Of a DNA stretch of 64,000 nt, positions 11,401 through 23,118 are shown piece after piece (the stretch's first letter is position 1; the number at the start of each line of letters is the position of its first letter). The notes beneath the pieces were generated by a model, which was not told the origin of the DNA, did no database searches, and worked only from the letters and a program-made list of their open reading frames with translations. Made by a program: the position numbers and the translations under genes. Source of the DNA: Romanomermis culicivorax (Eukaryota; Nematoda; Enoplea; Mermithida; Mermithidae); the NCBI GenBank assembly GCA_963922205.1, contig CAWUHX010000013.1, positions 186,001 to 250,000 on the forward strand. Direction: 5' to 3'.

Positions 11401-12938
11401 ACGACGCCTACGATACGGCCGAAGAAACGACGACCCCGCAATACTCGACGAGCCAAAAGTCGAGATCGGAGACTTCAAAGAGTCAGACGAGAACGGAGAC
11501 TTCAAAAAGTCAGACGCGAACGGAGACCTCCATAGGCCAGACAAAATCGGATAGGACAACAGGGTCCACTGCGACAACATCGTACACTCAGACGCGAACG
11601 GTATCGAAAACCGGCGGAGAGGTTAGTACTTATTCTGGCAAAAGTAAATCCGTGCCCTCCAGCTATACCGCAAGAAGTAGCAAACCTGCGGGAAGCGTAT
11701 TGGTGAAGCCCGATCTTGAATCGGAGGAAAAATTGATCAAGAAGGTCAAACTGAATGTGGTAGCTAGTAGACCCGAAAGGGAACCACAGCAGTTTGTCAC
11801 TCCTGGTCAATTAGCCGAAACTCTGATTGATTATTGGGAGTGGCAACGGGAACAAAGGCGCTTAATTGGGCCGATCTCATTTGAAAATCCAGAGGTCGCC
11901 AATTACTTCGCCTTTGATCGGCAAGAACGGCCGATAATTTACAGAATGGTTAATGATGCCATGGCCGAAATTCACGAAAATTACCGCCAGCAATTCGAAA
12001 TGCAGGGCGGATTTATGTTTGACGGAGAGCGCATCCCTGAGGAAATCTGGGAATGGATCATTTTAATTCTCATCCCCAGATGGCTTCAGGACTACGATGC
12101 CTCAGACGTCTTTACGGCCATTAGGTACGTGACCCTAATGATTTTTCTTCAGTTGGACTTCGCTCCGATCACGCCAACGGCAATTGGTAGGTGGTATGCC
12201 CAGGCGTGTTCGTTTGCGAACAGACAACTAGTCGTTGAGGCCCAGGGAAACCGCGTAGACGATGTCTACATTGCAGCCTTTAATCAGTATATTTTTATGG
12301 GCTCGCAAAGGTTAAACCAGATGGGTGTTAAGAGGAAGGCACCAGGCGATGACAGGTCGCAAGCTGATAAATTTCAGCGAACGGCTGCCAAGAGCCCGAG
12401 TAAGTTCAAGGTGCCTAGACTCCCTCCGGCTAAGAAGCAACCACCGATGATACAACAATCATCGGCTACGACCAGCCAGAGGTCATATAGTGAAGCTGCT
12501 AGCACTTCTTACAAAAGTCCGCTTTCTCGATCAAAATCAATATCATCAAAATCTCTTAATTCAACTTATCGGACACAAAAACCTCAGCGCAGCAGCTCCA
12601 CTAGCAGTGGTCAAAGGCAGCAGGGGAGAGACGATATGTTCTCAAACCCGGCCCCGTACAGGGCTAGACCGGGGTATGACCAAGGTCAACCCAGAGGAGG
12701 CTTCAGAGGGCGCCCTCAGCGACCTTACAGAGGCCGAGGAACCTGGCAACACCAAGGTCAAGACCCGGATGCTGAATTTCATAATCCGAATTTTATTCCG
12801 CTAGGCAGACGCGGCGGAAGCCAACAAGGCCAAAATAGAGGCCAGGATGGAGGTCAAACCCGAGGCCAACCAGGTCAGAGGGGGTACTATCAAGGTAGAC
12901 CTCGAGGAGGTTACCGAGGCGGCGGGCAGCAGCAGTAA
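8410..12938 (+). CDS. ORF2 main exon of A1: DEDDy 3'-5' exonuclease plus helical and RGG regions
   Basis: Open from the acceptor at 8410 to TAA at 12936; the first internal ATG is at 8505 (residue 1 below). Exonuclease motif I is D29-x-E31 (CGFDVEKV), motif II is GYAVLEDL with Asp102, and motif III is Y207-AAL-D211, giving the full DEDDy set of the RNase D/WRN/EXD class. Next come a region of unknown fold containing a PL-x-Y-x-LAWPHS segment, an acidic Glu run (about 10790-10830), a Lys/Glu/Gln-rich coiled-coil-like part, three imperfect 27-bp repeats coding Ser/Thr/Gln (11468-11546), a second conserved helical module (about 11790-12300), and an RGG/Gln-rich tail. I see no signal peptide or membrane anchor, so it is not an envelope. 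It is likely an RNA- or DNA-processing protein in the cytoplasm or particle. The substrate is unknown. Confidence 0.85.
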
Positions 12939-13682
12939 ATAGCCGCAAAATTTTGGCCCAAAAAATTTCTTTTTCGTACATATATTTTCTACTTATTTCA
13001 TAAAACACAAAACCCAAAAACACTAATAAAATCACAAAATCCAAAAAAATCAAAAAACAAAAAATCCAAAAACATTTCTTTTCGGTGCTGCTGGCCATTA
13101 AAAATCTCTTTTTTGACAAAACCGGTGCAAAAACGCAACCGTAAAAAATATTTTAACTTTTGGCCACATTTTTGCTCAAATTTTTTAGCGCATTTTAATT
13201 TTTGTGATATCCGTACAACCCCGCGTCGTCTTTTTTGTATCGTAATATAATCTCGTATTTTAGTTTAATTTAGAAAAAATAGAGACGCGGGAAGTCGATT
13301 TGCATGCGGTTAGACCCACGGCCAACGAATTGACACAGCATGCAGACCGAGCGGCCGAGCCCGAAGCCGACCACACATCCGGCACCGACGTTTACGTCAT
13401 ACTCCTTAGGGCAGGAGGTTATTCCATCAATGCCGAGGTCAAAATGGACGTCACTTGCCAGCCATTGCGGCGAAGCCCTTGGTATTCGTTGTGTCCAACG
13501 ACCAGCACAGGAGTTCTATTAGGACAGACTGTGAAACGGGAGTCCGGTGAGACAAACTGTTTATCAGGAGTCAGCCGGAGTTGTAGATTTTTTCTTTTTT
13601 GATTAATTCTTTTTAATGCCGGGGTAACCCGGCCAAAAGTTTTTTTTCTACCTCCCGTAGGTCGGTTTCGACGCGCGAGGGA
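12939..13682 (+). other. 3' untranslated region of A1 with weak purine tract
   Basis: No gene supported. The first part is A-rich. The last bases before the LTR are gcgcgaggga, a short purine tract in the expected place to prime plus-strand synthesis. Element A2 has ctggagaga at the same site. Confidence 0.6.
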
Positions 13683-14299
13683 TGTTGGGCACCCTGTTGA
13701 TGCCAATTTCGTGTGGGGAAATCGACATGCAAATCGACGAAAAGGGGCGACCAGCGGCGCAGACATTTGCATAGAATGGAGCGCCAAAGAAAGACGAAAA
13801 GTGAAAGTGAAATCATTCTTCACTTATTATCGTTTTTTATTATATTCTTGGTATTTTTGCTGGCGTCCCCAAATATATATTTCCCAGCAACGTCTTTTGT
13901 TTATGAGTATTTTACTGTGGTGTACCCACATTCGTTTTACATATTTCGTCGGACTTATTGCTATACATATTCGTTTATTTATTTAGATAACCCGCATCGA
14001 CGAAGGCGGAGGGCCAGAGGCCCAGGCGCCGGCTTACATCAAGTAAGTGTTGGGAAACCCCTTCCGGGTTATACCCAAGTAAGTTTATCCCTGAGGGGAT
14101 TCCTTGTCTCATCTAGGAGACTGCGGAGGACCTTGGTAAGGCCCCCGTATTTAGAACAAAGTTTATCTTTGTTGTTGTAGGTCTGGGGAACCGGACTGTT
14201 GCACTATCACCGAGGCTTAGCCAAGGGATCAGTTCTAACAGGTCAGTTCAGACCAGAGTTATCTTTTCTTACGCCTCTTAAGGAAAGACCTGCACAACA
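13683..14299 (+). repeat. 3' LTR of element A1
   Basis: 617 bp, opening tgttgggcacc and closing ctgcacaaca (TGTTG...CAACA). The last 227 bp equal the window start. Two GTAAGT motifs (about 14042 and 14079) precede a T-rich tract ending in TAG (about 14180), so a short intron in the transcribed leader is possible. Confidence 0.93.
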
Positions 14300-14396
14300 C
14301 CATTCTGACAAAACTTCAAATGCAGCCGACATTGTAATTGATACAAAACAAGCAAAAAAATTATAGAAAAACGACCAACCCCTTCGAAAATTTTGA

Positions 14397-14882
14397 CTAA
14401 ACTGATGTACTGTAAAATATTTTTTTCTGACTTTGTAATAAGTCTACAGTATCACTATATCCTAATCTAGTACCTTTGATGTACAAGTTTTGAAATTTAC
14501 TGGTATGGCTACAGCAAGAATATACAGTATGATTGAAAATATATATTTTGAAACATGCCCATAATTGCATAAATTGACCATCATTCTGAAGACATTGTAA
14601 AATTTTTTCTACAAGGTGTAGTAAGGATGTTATATGTAATTTATAATTTTCCCATAAATATTCCCGATCTGTAATGTTTTTTGTATTTTGTATCATAAAA
14701 TGCATAACATTTACAGTTTCTCCATTTTCATAAAATTGAAAAGGATATTGTACCCATACAATAAAAACAGCTATAAAAAGAATTATGGTGATACTATTAA
14801 AAAAAGGGTATTTACTGTTTAACATATCGATAAATAATAAGATCCCTCTAACTTGTGAAAAGTTTTTTGTAAAAATGATCAA
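14397..14882 (-). CDS. Unrecognised frame, possible Maverick remnant with membrane segment
   Basis: 161 codons on the minus strand, directly after the ATPase remnant and in the same direction. It has one hydrophobic stretch (IILFIAVFIVWV) and a Cys/His-containing C-terminal half. No clear ATG opens it, and no family was recognised. Its position suggests a Maverick gene, but it could be chance open sequence in AT-rich DNA. Confidence 0.3.
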   Translation of the reverse strand: MIIFTKNFSQVRGILLFIDMLNSKYPFFNSITIILFIAVFIVWVQYPFQFYENGETVNVMHFMIQNTKNITDREYLWENYKLHITSLLHLVEKILQCLQNDGQFMQLWACFKIYIFNHTVYSCCSHTSKFQNLYIKGTRLGYSDTVDLLQSQKKIFYSTSV

Positions 14883-15525
14883 TTATTTGGCTGTATATAA
14901 AATCATGTGATCATTGTCGGGAAATATATTAGATCTGAGTCAATATTTTTTCGGACATGTCTGTGTAAGATCTATTAATAAATAACTGTATGGTATACTG
15001 GTAGCATCCTCATATGCCTCTATGAAATAATTTCAAGTAGTTGGGAAAATCTGTCGAGCCAGTGTGCGAACTTGTAATCTATCGCTAGGGTTTTTTAAAA
15101 GAATTAAGTATTGAACATTTATCCTACTCATATGCATTCCATCAAAAAATGCTTTCTGAACTATATGTATGATTGATAGATTCCTGTGATGCGATCCTTT
15201 AGTAAAAAGTTAATTAAACCTTTATCATTCTTCATCTCTTGCATCATATCATCCATTATTAATAATTTAGGTGTGTCTTTACGTTTTTTGAAACTCGTCC
15301 AAGTCAGGTGAACCTTGAATAAATTCTACATAAGCACATTTTTGAACTAATTCATCATAAGCTTCTTGCCATTCTGAATAACACCAATAAATTTTTATAG
15401 GAGCAGGGTGAATAATTTCTTTAGCAAAAATTACAAGTTTTTTAACAAATTGTGATTTTCTTGATTTTGTTGCAGCAGACTCTATGCAGTTAAATGGGTG
15501 TTTCCATATATAAAACTCTTACACA
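14868..15525 (-). pseudogene. Maverick/Polinton packaging ATPase remnant (FtsK/A32 type)
   Basis: Read on the minus strand in two or more frames. It opens with HPFNCIESAATKSRKSQFVK, which sits where these ATPases have HPF...GPT-x-GKS-x-FV, so the Walker A loop has lost its glycines. It continues with YWCYSEWQEAYDEL and VEFIQGSP. After a frameshift come LLIMDDMM (Walker B) and a C-terminal RTLARQIFP and YLLIDLTQTCP. These blocks are typical of the Polinton DNA-packaging ATPase that loads the genome into capsids. Frameshifts and in-frame stops show it is dead. It belongs with the polymerase at 31478-36337. Confidence 0.75.
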
Positions 15526-15842
15526 TCTGACATCTCTCTCTCTTTCACAACAACAAAAACCAGCCACTTTTTCGTTGAACTATTTTGGAAATGATTTTTA
15601 TTTTAAACAAATTGCTATCTATAATTATCAAAAAATTACAATAGAATAAAACACAATACAAACATAAAACATAAAGTGGGTGATTATATAAAATAAAATA
15701 ACATTACTGTATGCAGAAAATATATACACACAAAGGATGTATGAAATTATATATCAAGCAGTTACGTAAGTAAGTAAGCAAAAATTAATTAATTAATTAA
15801 TTAATTAGACATACAAAACTATAATGAGTGTAAGCAAAACTT
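15526..15842. other. AT-rich stretch with simple repeats
   Basis: No coding sequence supported. It has a ctctctctct tract near 15535 and a (TTAA)n tract at about 15786-15808. It separates two minus-strand Maverick reading frames. Confidence 0.6.
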
Positions 15843-16221
15843 TTACAATTTACCATTAATGAACTCGCATGGTGTTTGGACAACAACAACATTATCATCA
15901 AAATCATAATGATAACCTTCATCAATAAAATGAGCTACAGTATCCTTAACAATCTTACTACCAGTACTTGTAAGTGGGATACAACAAAATATGTCAATCA
16001 TCTGTTCAAAGGCGCGAAGACAGTAATAACCTTGAACCTCACCTATAACATACTTAAAACAGTCAATGATAACCCCTATCTTTTCATATAAAAGATCGAC
16101 TGCTGGTGTAATTGCATTATTATATATGGAATGATGACCCAGACAATGATGATCCTCAATAATTCCTACCTCTTTTGCACAATAACAATCAAAAATACAC
16201 TCTGTAAAGATGTTTTGTATA
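15843..16221 (-). pseudogene. Maverick-associated unknown gene, 3' part, split by element B1
   Basis: Open on the minus strand from the B1 insertion site to TAA at 15843-15845, with a Cys/His-containing segment (GIIEDHHCLGHHS). The other part is at 29911-30051. If B1 and one copy of its TATA duplication are ignored, the frame runs straight across the junction with no stop, so the retrotransposon entered a reading frame that was still open. No family recognised. Its direction matches the ATPase. Confidence 0.55.
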
Positions 16222-17044
16222 TGTCAGAGGGTCAATTCTTCTGATCTTTGTCCTCTAATTACCTCATTTTTCATTCTCTAAAGTCCCTTTGTTGTTAAAG
16301 TGTTTCCATTTATTATCAAGTAAACAAACCGATAAAACGGTTTGTGTCACACATATTTTTGGTCAAAAACAAACAAATGGTCAGCGCGAAAGTTTTGCAT
16401 ACTACTTGCAAGTTGATGTTAGGCGCGTCGCAGTGTACATTGATCATTGTTGTCATTTTTATTATTTTTGGAGAAACGTCTCCTTTAACACGCTTTTGTC
16501 GTCCTATCCTGAGGATTGGACGTTTGGTCGGTATTCGCGGTGACTCGGAAAGGCGCGTGGTCGATTTCGCCGCCTACGTTTATTTTGTATTATTGTTTCA
16601 CATCGCGAGTAGCATTGAGAGCCTACGCAGCCTGAGGATTTACGACGCTCAATTTTGATCAAGATAATTAGTGAGTTGTTGTTCTAGAGTCAGGTAGATT
16701 TGTTTCGTCTTTCGACCAGTTTCAGCTTAGGCCACGGATTGAGATATCCTGAAGTCCCTGTGGCTCTGTGCACAGGGGCGAACAGAAGGATCTGCAAAGT
16801 AGGGAGGAGTCAGGTGGTCATGTTCACGTGTTCAGCATTTTGCATATACGTTTCCTATTTACCTCACTGTTGTATTTCACTGCACTGTTCGTTTTGCTCA
16901 AAATAAATATCTTCGTACATCAAGTCTCAGCTAACTGCAGTAGGACCGTACTTAGTACCGGGTTAGCATCAGGGGTCGTACCAGATTGGATCTCCCAAGA
17001 ACCGCAGCTAGGTAGCCGAGGGCATACAAGCACCCAATACAACA
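16222..17044 (+). repeat. 5' LTR of element B1
   Basis: Opens tgtcagagggtcaattc and closes cacccaatacaaca. An AATAAA lies near 16903 as a candidate polyadenylation signal. The sequence is unrelated by eye to the A-family LTR apart from the terminal TGT...ACA. Confidence 0.95.
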
Positions 17045-17062
17045 TTGGTGACTTGTACAGCT
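17045..17062 (+). other. Primer-binding site of element B1
   Basis: The bases directly after the LTR read ttggtgacttgtacagct, with TGG from 17046. It differs from the A-family site (tggtggcttttaac). Confidence 0.65.
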
Positions 17063-17139
17063 ACAAAGGTAAATTATGAAGAGATTATCGAAACCAAAAT
17101 TAACCAGCCTGGAAGCCTGGAAATTAAACAGCCTGGAAG

Positions 17140-19300
17140 ATGACCGAAAGTAACGTTATCGCAAAATGAATTGGCCAAAGAAGATCATGCCGAACGAATG
17201 GCAAACATGGAGGCAACAATCAAACAAGTAGCAAAGAAATTTGCGAATTTACCCGATGATAGCGACAAGGATCAAACTATTGATGCAGAGATATATGATT
17301 ATGCGGATCAGGGGATACAGACGTCCTCAGGTTCAATATCATCGTTCGAAAAAATTAGTGTACCTCCAGAAACGAATGTGGTATTATTCTATAATTCAAG
17401 ATATATGCCGACAATATCGAAAATTGATGCAAAAATCGACATCGAAACAAAACCGAAGAACGAAACCGAAAGGATAATGAACGGGAATATCCAGGATGTG
17501 GCCACTTTAGCCATCGTGGAATCAATGCAAAGAGCTGTTGACAAATCGACGAATGCCATTAATGTAGAAAGAACGAAAGCGGCACTTCGGGAACAAGAAA
17601 TACTTGAACAACTTATGCGAGAAAGAGCGGAACGAAAATTATTGGAAGAAAGATTACGGGAACAGGAGCAACAAAATGCGAAAAAGATCATGGAAGAAGT
17701 TGAGAAGCAAATGGGGGAACTGATGAAGAAGATGGACAAGAAACCCGATGAAAGAATATTGAATCCCGAAGATATGGAAATACTTCCGTCTGAACCAGTC
17801 AAGGACCATTTAGACAGGAGTTTGGAAAGAAAAGTAAATTGGTTCGAAAACCATTTCGCTCAGGCACAGGCCCAGAGTGCCCAACATCGAATGATTGAAG
17901 ATGAAATACCAACGATGTCATGGAATCACGGAATAGAACAACCCACAGTAGGAGCATTCCTCGAAATCAGCAAGAATATGGACGATACTACGAAGATCCC
18001 GAAAAGAGAATGAAGATAATTCTAAGTCGAATGAAAAATAAAGAAATATCTGATAAAATGGAGGCCGCAGAAATGCTCAATTTTTTCGCGTGTTTGGAAG
18101 GCACATTCAAGCCTGAAGACAACAGAAGACCTAAGAATTGAAGTACTCTGGCGATGTTGCGATTTTGAAACTTCAACATATGTGGACAAGAACGGTAGCT
18201 ATGAAGAAGGAAAAGCAAGTGTGATTAGAATGATCGCCCCCAAAATGGACACTCCTGCACTCAGAAGGGAGCTACATGATATGAAAAAGTGAAAAGGGGA
18301 ATCTACGAAAGATTTTTTGCGATGAATAAAGACTTATGTCCATTTATTAAATTATGAAAAAATGGAAAATGAACGAAATCGAATTGTTATTGAAACATAT
18401 TTTCACAAAGCTCCAGTGTATGTCCAAACTCGAATGGAAGGTCGGCTTCACGAATTCAAAAATATCGCCTCTTTGGCAGAATTCGTAAATAAGTTGAAAG
18501 CCGATACGACGGCCTGGAAAGAATTTAGCGAGGATCAAGAAGACGGCAAAGACGATCGGTTGAATCGAGTCTATGAAAATAGAAGATTTAATAATTTACA
18601 AATTCGTCAGCAGGGTAACGGTATTGGTCAACTGCACCAAATTCCACGGCCTCAGCAAATTTTTCCACCGCCACCAGCATTTCAAGCCCCCTTATCTCAA
18701 CAGGACATTATGAAAATGGTTAATGATGCAATTAGGAATCAGAGCCCTCCAGCTCTTAATGGTTGGGGAGTCAATAGTAATCCTAATAATGTTCAATACA
18801 ATAATTTACCTGATTGAGTTTTGGGAAATCCATATCGTCGACCGTATTGTTCATACCATAAATCAAATAGCCACTCGTCCGAAAATTGTTTTATTCTCCA
18901 CCCTGAATTGATTCAACCAACAGATCAGGGGAGGTCATGGAATCACAGTAACAATTTTTTTAATCGAAATTTGGACCATCGTGGTGGTTTTGTAAATCGT
19001 GGTCGAGCGGGATTTGCTAATTTTGGCCAACGGGTGCCCTACCATAATAATAACACGGAACAAAATCCAAACGTGGCATATTATTATCGTCAAAATAACG
19101 TTCCGCAGCCACCGCCAAATATCGTACCGTCAACATCATCGCAACCGACCAATAATCCTCTGAATAATTCCATAAACATTATAAATTCACAGGAGGCTAA
19201 AAAACAAGTTAAACCGGAAATTATAGCCCTAGATGGAGTTCTTATAGAAAATTACGAGTTAAGTTTGGTGAATGTTATCAATTCTACTTCAGAAGCGAAA
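17140..19300 (+). pseudogene. gag: gag of element B1, broken
   Basis: The likely ATG is at 17140, with a one-base shift before the long frame that runs from 17171. A strongly charged Lys/Glu/Arg coiled-coil region (about 17550-17760) is followed by capsid-like sequence (about 17900-18600) similar in layout to A1. There are frameshifts near 17990 and 18120. A TGA at 18815, in frame with what follows, fits a CGA-to-TGA change. The zinc knuckle [14 protein letters not shown] (about 18846-18890) keeps the C-x2-H-x4-H-x4-C spacing seen in A1. Downstream comes Asn/Gln-rich linker. It would have formed the particle shell. Confidence 0.8.
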
Positions 19301-22300
19301 CCTAGACTCGCCAATGATAATGAACATCTATTTTTGGAAAATTTTCGCAAATGCCAACCATTATTAATACCCGTTAAAATACGCCGAGAAGAATTTAAAG
19401 CCCTAATCGATACGGGAGCACAATCTAGCTTTATGAGGACAGATACAGCGTCGAGACTACTGAATACACCAAAGACAAAATTTCCTATCTTAAATTCAGT
19501 AGTAACAGCTGTAGGGAAACGCCTAACAACATATGGTCCTACATTTATATACGTTGGAACCGGTTTTGGAGATTTTCTTGCTAGATTCGCATTGCTAGAT
19601 AACCTGAACGAAGGTATTATATTGGTCTAGATTTTCTAACCCATCCTAGTATACAGGCGTCTATTGATTTTCAAAAAGGCCATATACGCCTAGCGAATGT
19701 AGAAAGACAGATAATTAGTGAAACACTATTCGACGATGCGCAAATACCGTCACGGTTGCCAATTCCCACAAATCCGATGGTTTTGGATTATGTACCTCTA
19801 CAGGAGGAGGTTAAGGAAGAAGATCTGCCTGAATTAGAAAGCGACGATGATCAAGAACAAGTAATGCGAATAACCGAAATGGATGAAGAAATGTTTATAT
19901 GGACAAAATCGGGGACATATATTCCCCCAAATACCACTTCTTTTGTGCAAGCTGTGGTTTGGCCACAGAAAGATTGGACAAAGGGTCCCATAGTGGTAGA
20001 AGAAACGGGGAAGGATACTTTATTCGACATCGATGCCTCAATTGTGGACACTAGAAATAATAATTTCCGAATCCTACTTATAAACAAAACGAATAAAGGG
20101 ATAAAATTGCGTAGCAACGAGCTGATAGCAAAATCCAAAACAAAATTCGTGGGGCCAGAATTCGACGAAAAAATCCATCAACTGCAGACAGAACCTCAAA
20201 TCCAACAACAGAGCGAACCAGAATTCATCAAAATCGTAATGCAACTAGTGAAAGAATCGAGTATCGATCGAGAAGGGCAACAGCAACTTATGAATGTCCT
20301 ACTTAAACATAGGCATGCATTTAGTATGAAAAACGACCCTTTGACGATGACCCACGAGGCACAACATAGAATCGATACCGGAGACGCATTACCCGTTCAA
20401 AAGCACTATTGGAGAGCTCCCATCATGCAGAGAGAAATTATTCGTGAACATGTAAAGGATATGATGGAAAAAGGTGTCATCGAGCCCTCTAGAAGCCCTT
20501 GGGCTGCACCATTGTTTTTAGTGGGCAAGAAAGATGGCACTTGGAGACCAGTAGTTGACTATAGAGGAATCAATCAAGTAACTAAAGATGACAAATTTCC
20601 GATACCACGAATTGACGACTATTTAGATGCGTTAGGAGGTGCATGGTATTTTTCGACTTTGGATTTAAAGTCCGGGTACTGGCAGGTACCAATGCATTCA
20701 GAATCGAAGGAAAAGACAGCATTTATATGCCAAGACGGTCTTTTCCAGTTCAAAGTAATGCCATTCAGGTTAAAAAATGCTCCCGCAGAATTCCAGCGTC
20801 TCATGGAGCGAATTCTGTATCCATATGTATGGAAAATATGTTTAGTATATATCGACGATGTTATAATTTTTTCCAAAACCGTCGAAGAGCATTTAGAAAA
20901 TTTAGAGACCATTTTTCGATGCCTGACAAATGTGAATCTTACATTGAAACCTGACAAATGTTCCTTTATGCCAGCCAGCGTAAAATTTTTAGGCCACATA
21001 TTGGAAAAAAGGAATGTCAGTTGATCCACAAAAAATAGAAGCAGTCAAAAATTTTGAAGTACCTAAATCCATCAAGCAGCTACAGAAGTTCTTGGGATTA
21101 GTACAATGGTCTAAACGTTTCATTCATAATTTAGCTTTCATCGCCCAACCTCTATTTAAAGCCCTTGTAAAGAAAAATAGGAAGGAGAAATTTGAACTTT
21201 CAGAAGAACAGTTAACAGCTTTTGAAGGTGTAAAAAACGCCCTAATGACGGCACCCTTCCTTTGATATCTGGTATTCAATGGGTCAGCAACATTTGTAAT
21301 TCAAACCGACGCCTCAGGAACAGCAGTAGGTGCAATTTTGTACCAGGAAACACAAAATGACCGCTGGACAATAGCATACTCAAGTAGAGTCCTGAACGAT
21401 GCCGAAACAAGATATTCAACAATGGAGAGAGAATGTCTAGCCGTAGTCTACCGGTTCAAGCAATATCGACATTATGTGATGGGGTTTAGGGTCACAATTA
21501 GAACAGATCATAAACCACTTACATGGCTTTCTGCAGAAAAACAACAGAATCAAAGATTGTTGAAATGGGCCTTATATCTTGGACAATTTAATTACACATT
21601 CGAGTATGTGGCTGGACGTCAAAATGCATTCGCAGATTTTTTATCCCGATCTGAGGAGAGAGAAAAGATTCGAAACAAGAAACAGGAAAAGAATGAAGAA
21701 ATCGAGGACAAAAATGTGAATACCGAACCCGAATGCATGGCAGTAACACGAGCCATGATGAAGCAAATGCTTGAACCTGAAACGCAAGAGACATTTATTG
21801 ATCCCTACCGCCGACTCAGCAGGAAATAGATCAAACCCCGGAGGAAGCGAAAAAGGAATCCGAGTTATTTTCTCTAGAATTGATTAAGAAACAACAACGA
21901 CTGGATTCGAAATTGGTGGATATTTTTCGGAATATTGGTGAAAATAGTTCAAAAAAATACTTCAATAGTTTTCACTTGGAAAACGAAGTATTATACAGAG
22001 AAAATATCCACGGAAAAAATCAATTAGTAATCCCCTCGAAACTTAGACACCTCGTCTTACATCAATATCACGGTGATACCCTAATAGGACACCAAGGGAT
22101 AGACAGACTTATCGCCCCAATCGGAAACAAATTTTGGTGGTCGAATATGGAGGACGATATTATCAAGTGGATAAAATCTTGCGTTGTGTGCCAATTGTGC
22201 CGCCCCATATCAAACCCGATTCAACCGCTTAATCCCATACCTGTATCTTACCCTTGGGAAATAGTAGCCGCAGATGTGGTCAGCATTTCGCCTCTACGGG

Positions 22301-23118
22301 AAAAAAGACCATATGTCATCGTATTTAAGGATTATTTTACGAAATGGGTCGAAGCCAAATGTATCCCGGACCAGAAAGCCGACACCATAGTAAAAGCATT
22401 TATGGAAAAAGTTATTTATACCCACGGGACGCTGAAACATTTGCTGAGCGTCCAGGGTTCAGCATATATGTCTCAATTAATGCGGGACATTTGCGATCTT
22501 TTGAAAATAAAGAAGATAAATACGACACCATACCACCCGCAATGCAATGGTATGGTGGAAAGATTTAATCGAACCCTAATTGAACAAATTAGGAGGGTGG
22601 CGATAACCGACCCAGATGATTGGCCTCATTATCTGGAGCAAATTTTATTTGCTTATCGTGTTACGCCCCATAAAACCACGAGAAGTTCGCCACACAGTTT
22701 GTTGTATGGCCATGAGGCGAAATTTCAATTTGACAATGAAATTGCACAGCCGATAATTTTGCAAAACAATTACGACACATATAAATACATGTTGACGGAA
22801 CATCTCCTCAACATGTACAAATCGATAAATGAAAATCACAGAAAATCGGCGGCCGCACGAAAATTACAGTACAACAAGAAGGCTCGCGAGAAAACATTCC
22901 AAATTGGTGAACTTGTGCTCTACCAAAAAGGAATCATAAAAGGGAAAGCCGACACAACGAATGATGGCCCCTACGAAGTAATAGAGACACAAAATTTGGA
23001 CAAAAATGTCATAAAAATACGCCGCGCTGGGAAACTAGATTCGCGAGTACAGATAGTTTCCATTAATCGCGTAATGCCTTTTGTTACGCGGACACCCGAT
23101 TTTTACTGTAGCTCATAA
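19301..23118 (+). pseudogene. pol: pol of element B1, broken
   Basis: The protease has IDTGAQSS near 19408. A one-base deletion near 19626 breaks the frame. The reverse transcriptase is well kept with YIDD (about 20850), then a frameshift in an A run near 21007 and a TGA at 21263 that fits CGA-to-TGA. RNase H has QTDASG. A further frameshift lies near 21810. Integrase (21880-23118) keeps its HHCC module, first Asp (AADVVS) and Glu (NGMVERF), but the second catalytic Asp is Val (LLSVQGS, about 22443). The GPY module (DGPYEV) is intact. Sequence around the RT closely resembles A1, so the two families belong to one Gypsy clade. Confidence 0.9.

Larger units (their letters stand above)
1..14299 (+). 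mobile_element. Element A1: Ty3/Gypsy LTR retrotransposon with extra exonuclease ORF
   Basis: Order on the plus strand is 5' LTR (3' part only, cut by the window edge), primer-binding site, gag-pol, spliced ORF2, untranslated region, purine tract and 3' LTR. The visible 227 bp of the 5' LTR match the end of the 3' LTR without a difference, and both long frames are open, so the insertion is recent. The 3' flank begins ccattctgac; the 5' flank and target duplication lie outside the window. The order PR-RT-RNaseH-IN places it in Ty3/Gypsy. The gene after pol is not an envelope. Confidence 0.95.

Noticed and set aside
8505..12938. Reading ORF2 as an env-like glycoprotein because of its place after pol
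   Set aside because: No signal peptide, membrane anchor or Cys-rich ectodomain; it has DEDDy exonuclease motifs and an RGG tail instead.
16289..17079. Several open frames in the B1 LTR, repeated in the 3' LTR
   Set aside because: They overlap each other in LTR sequence and their duplication follows from the LTR pair, not from gene conservation.
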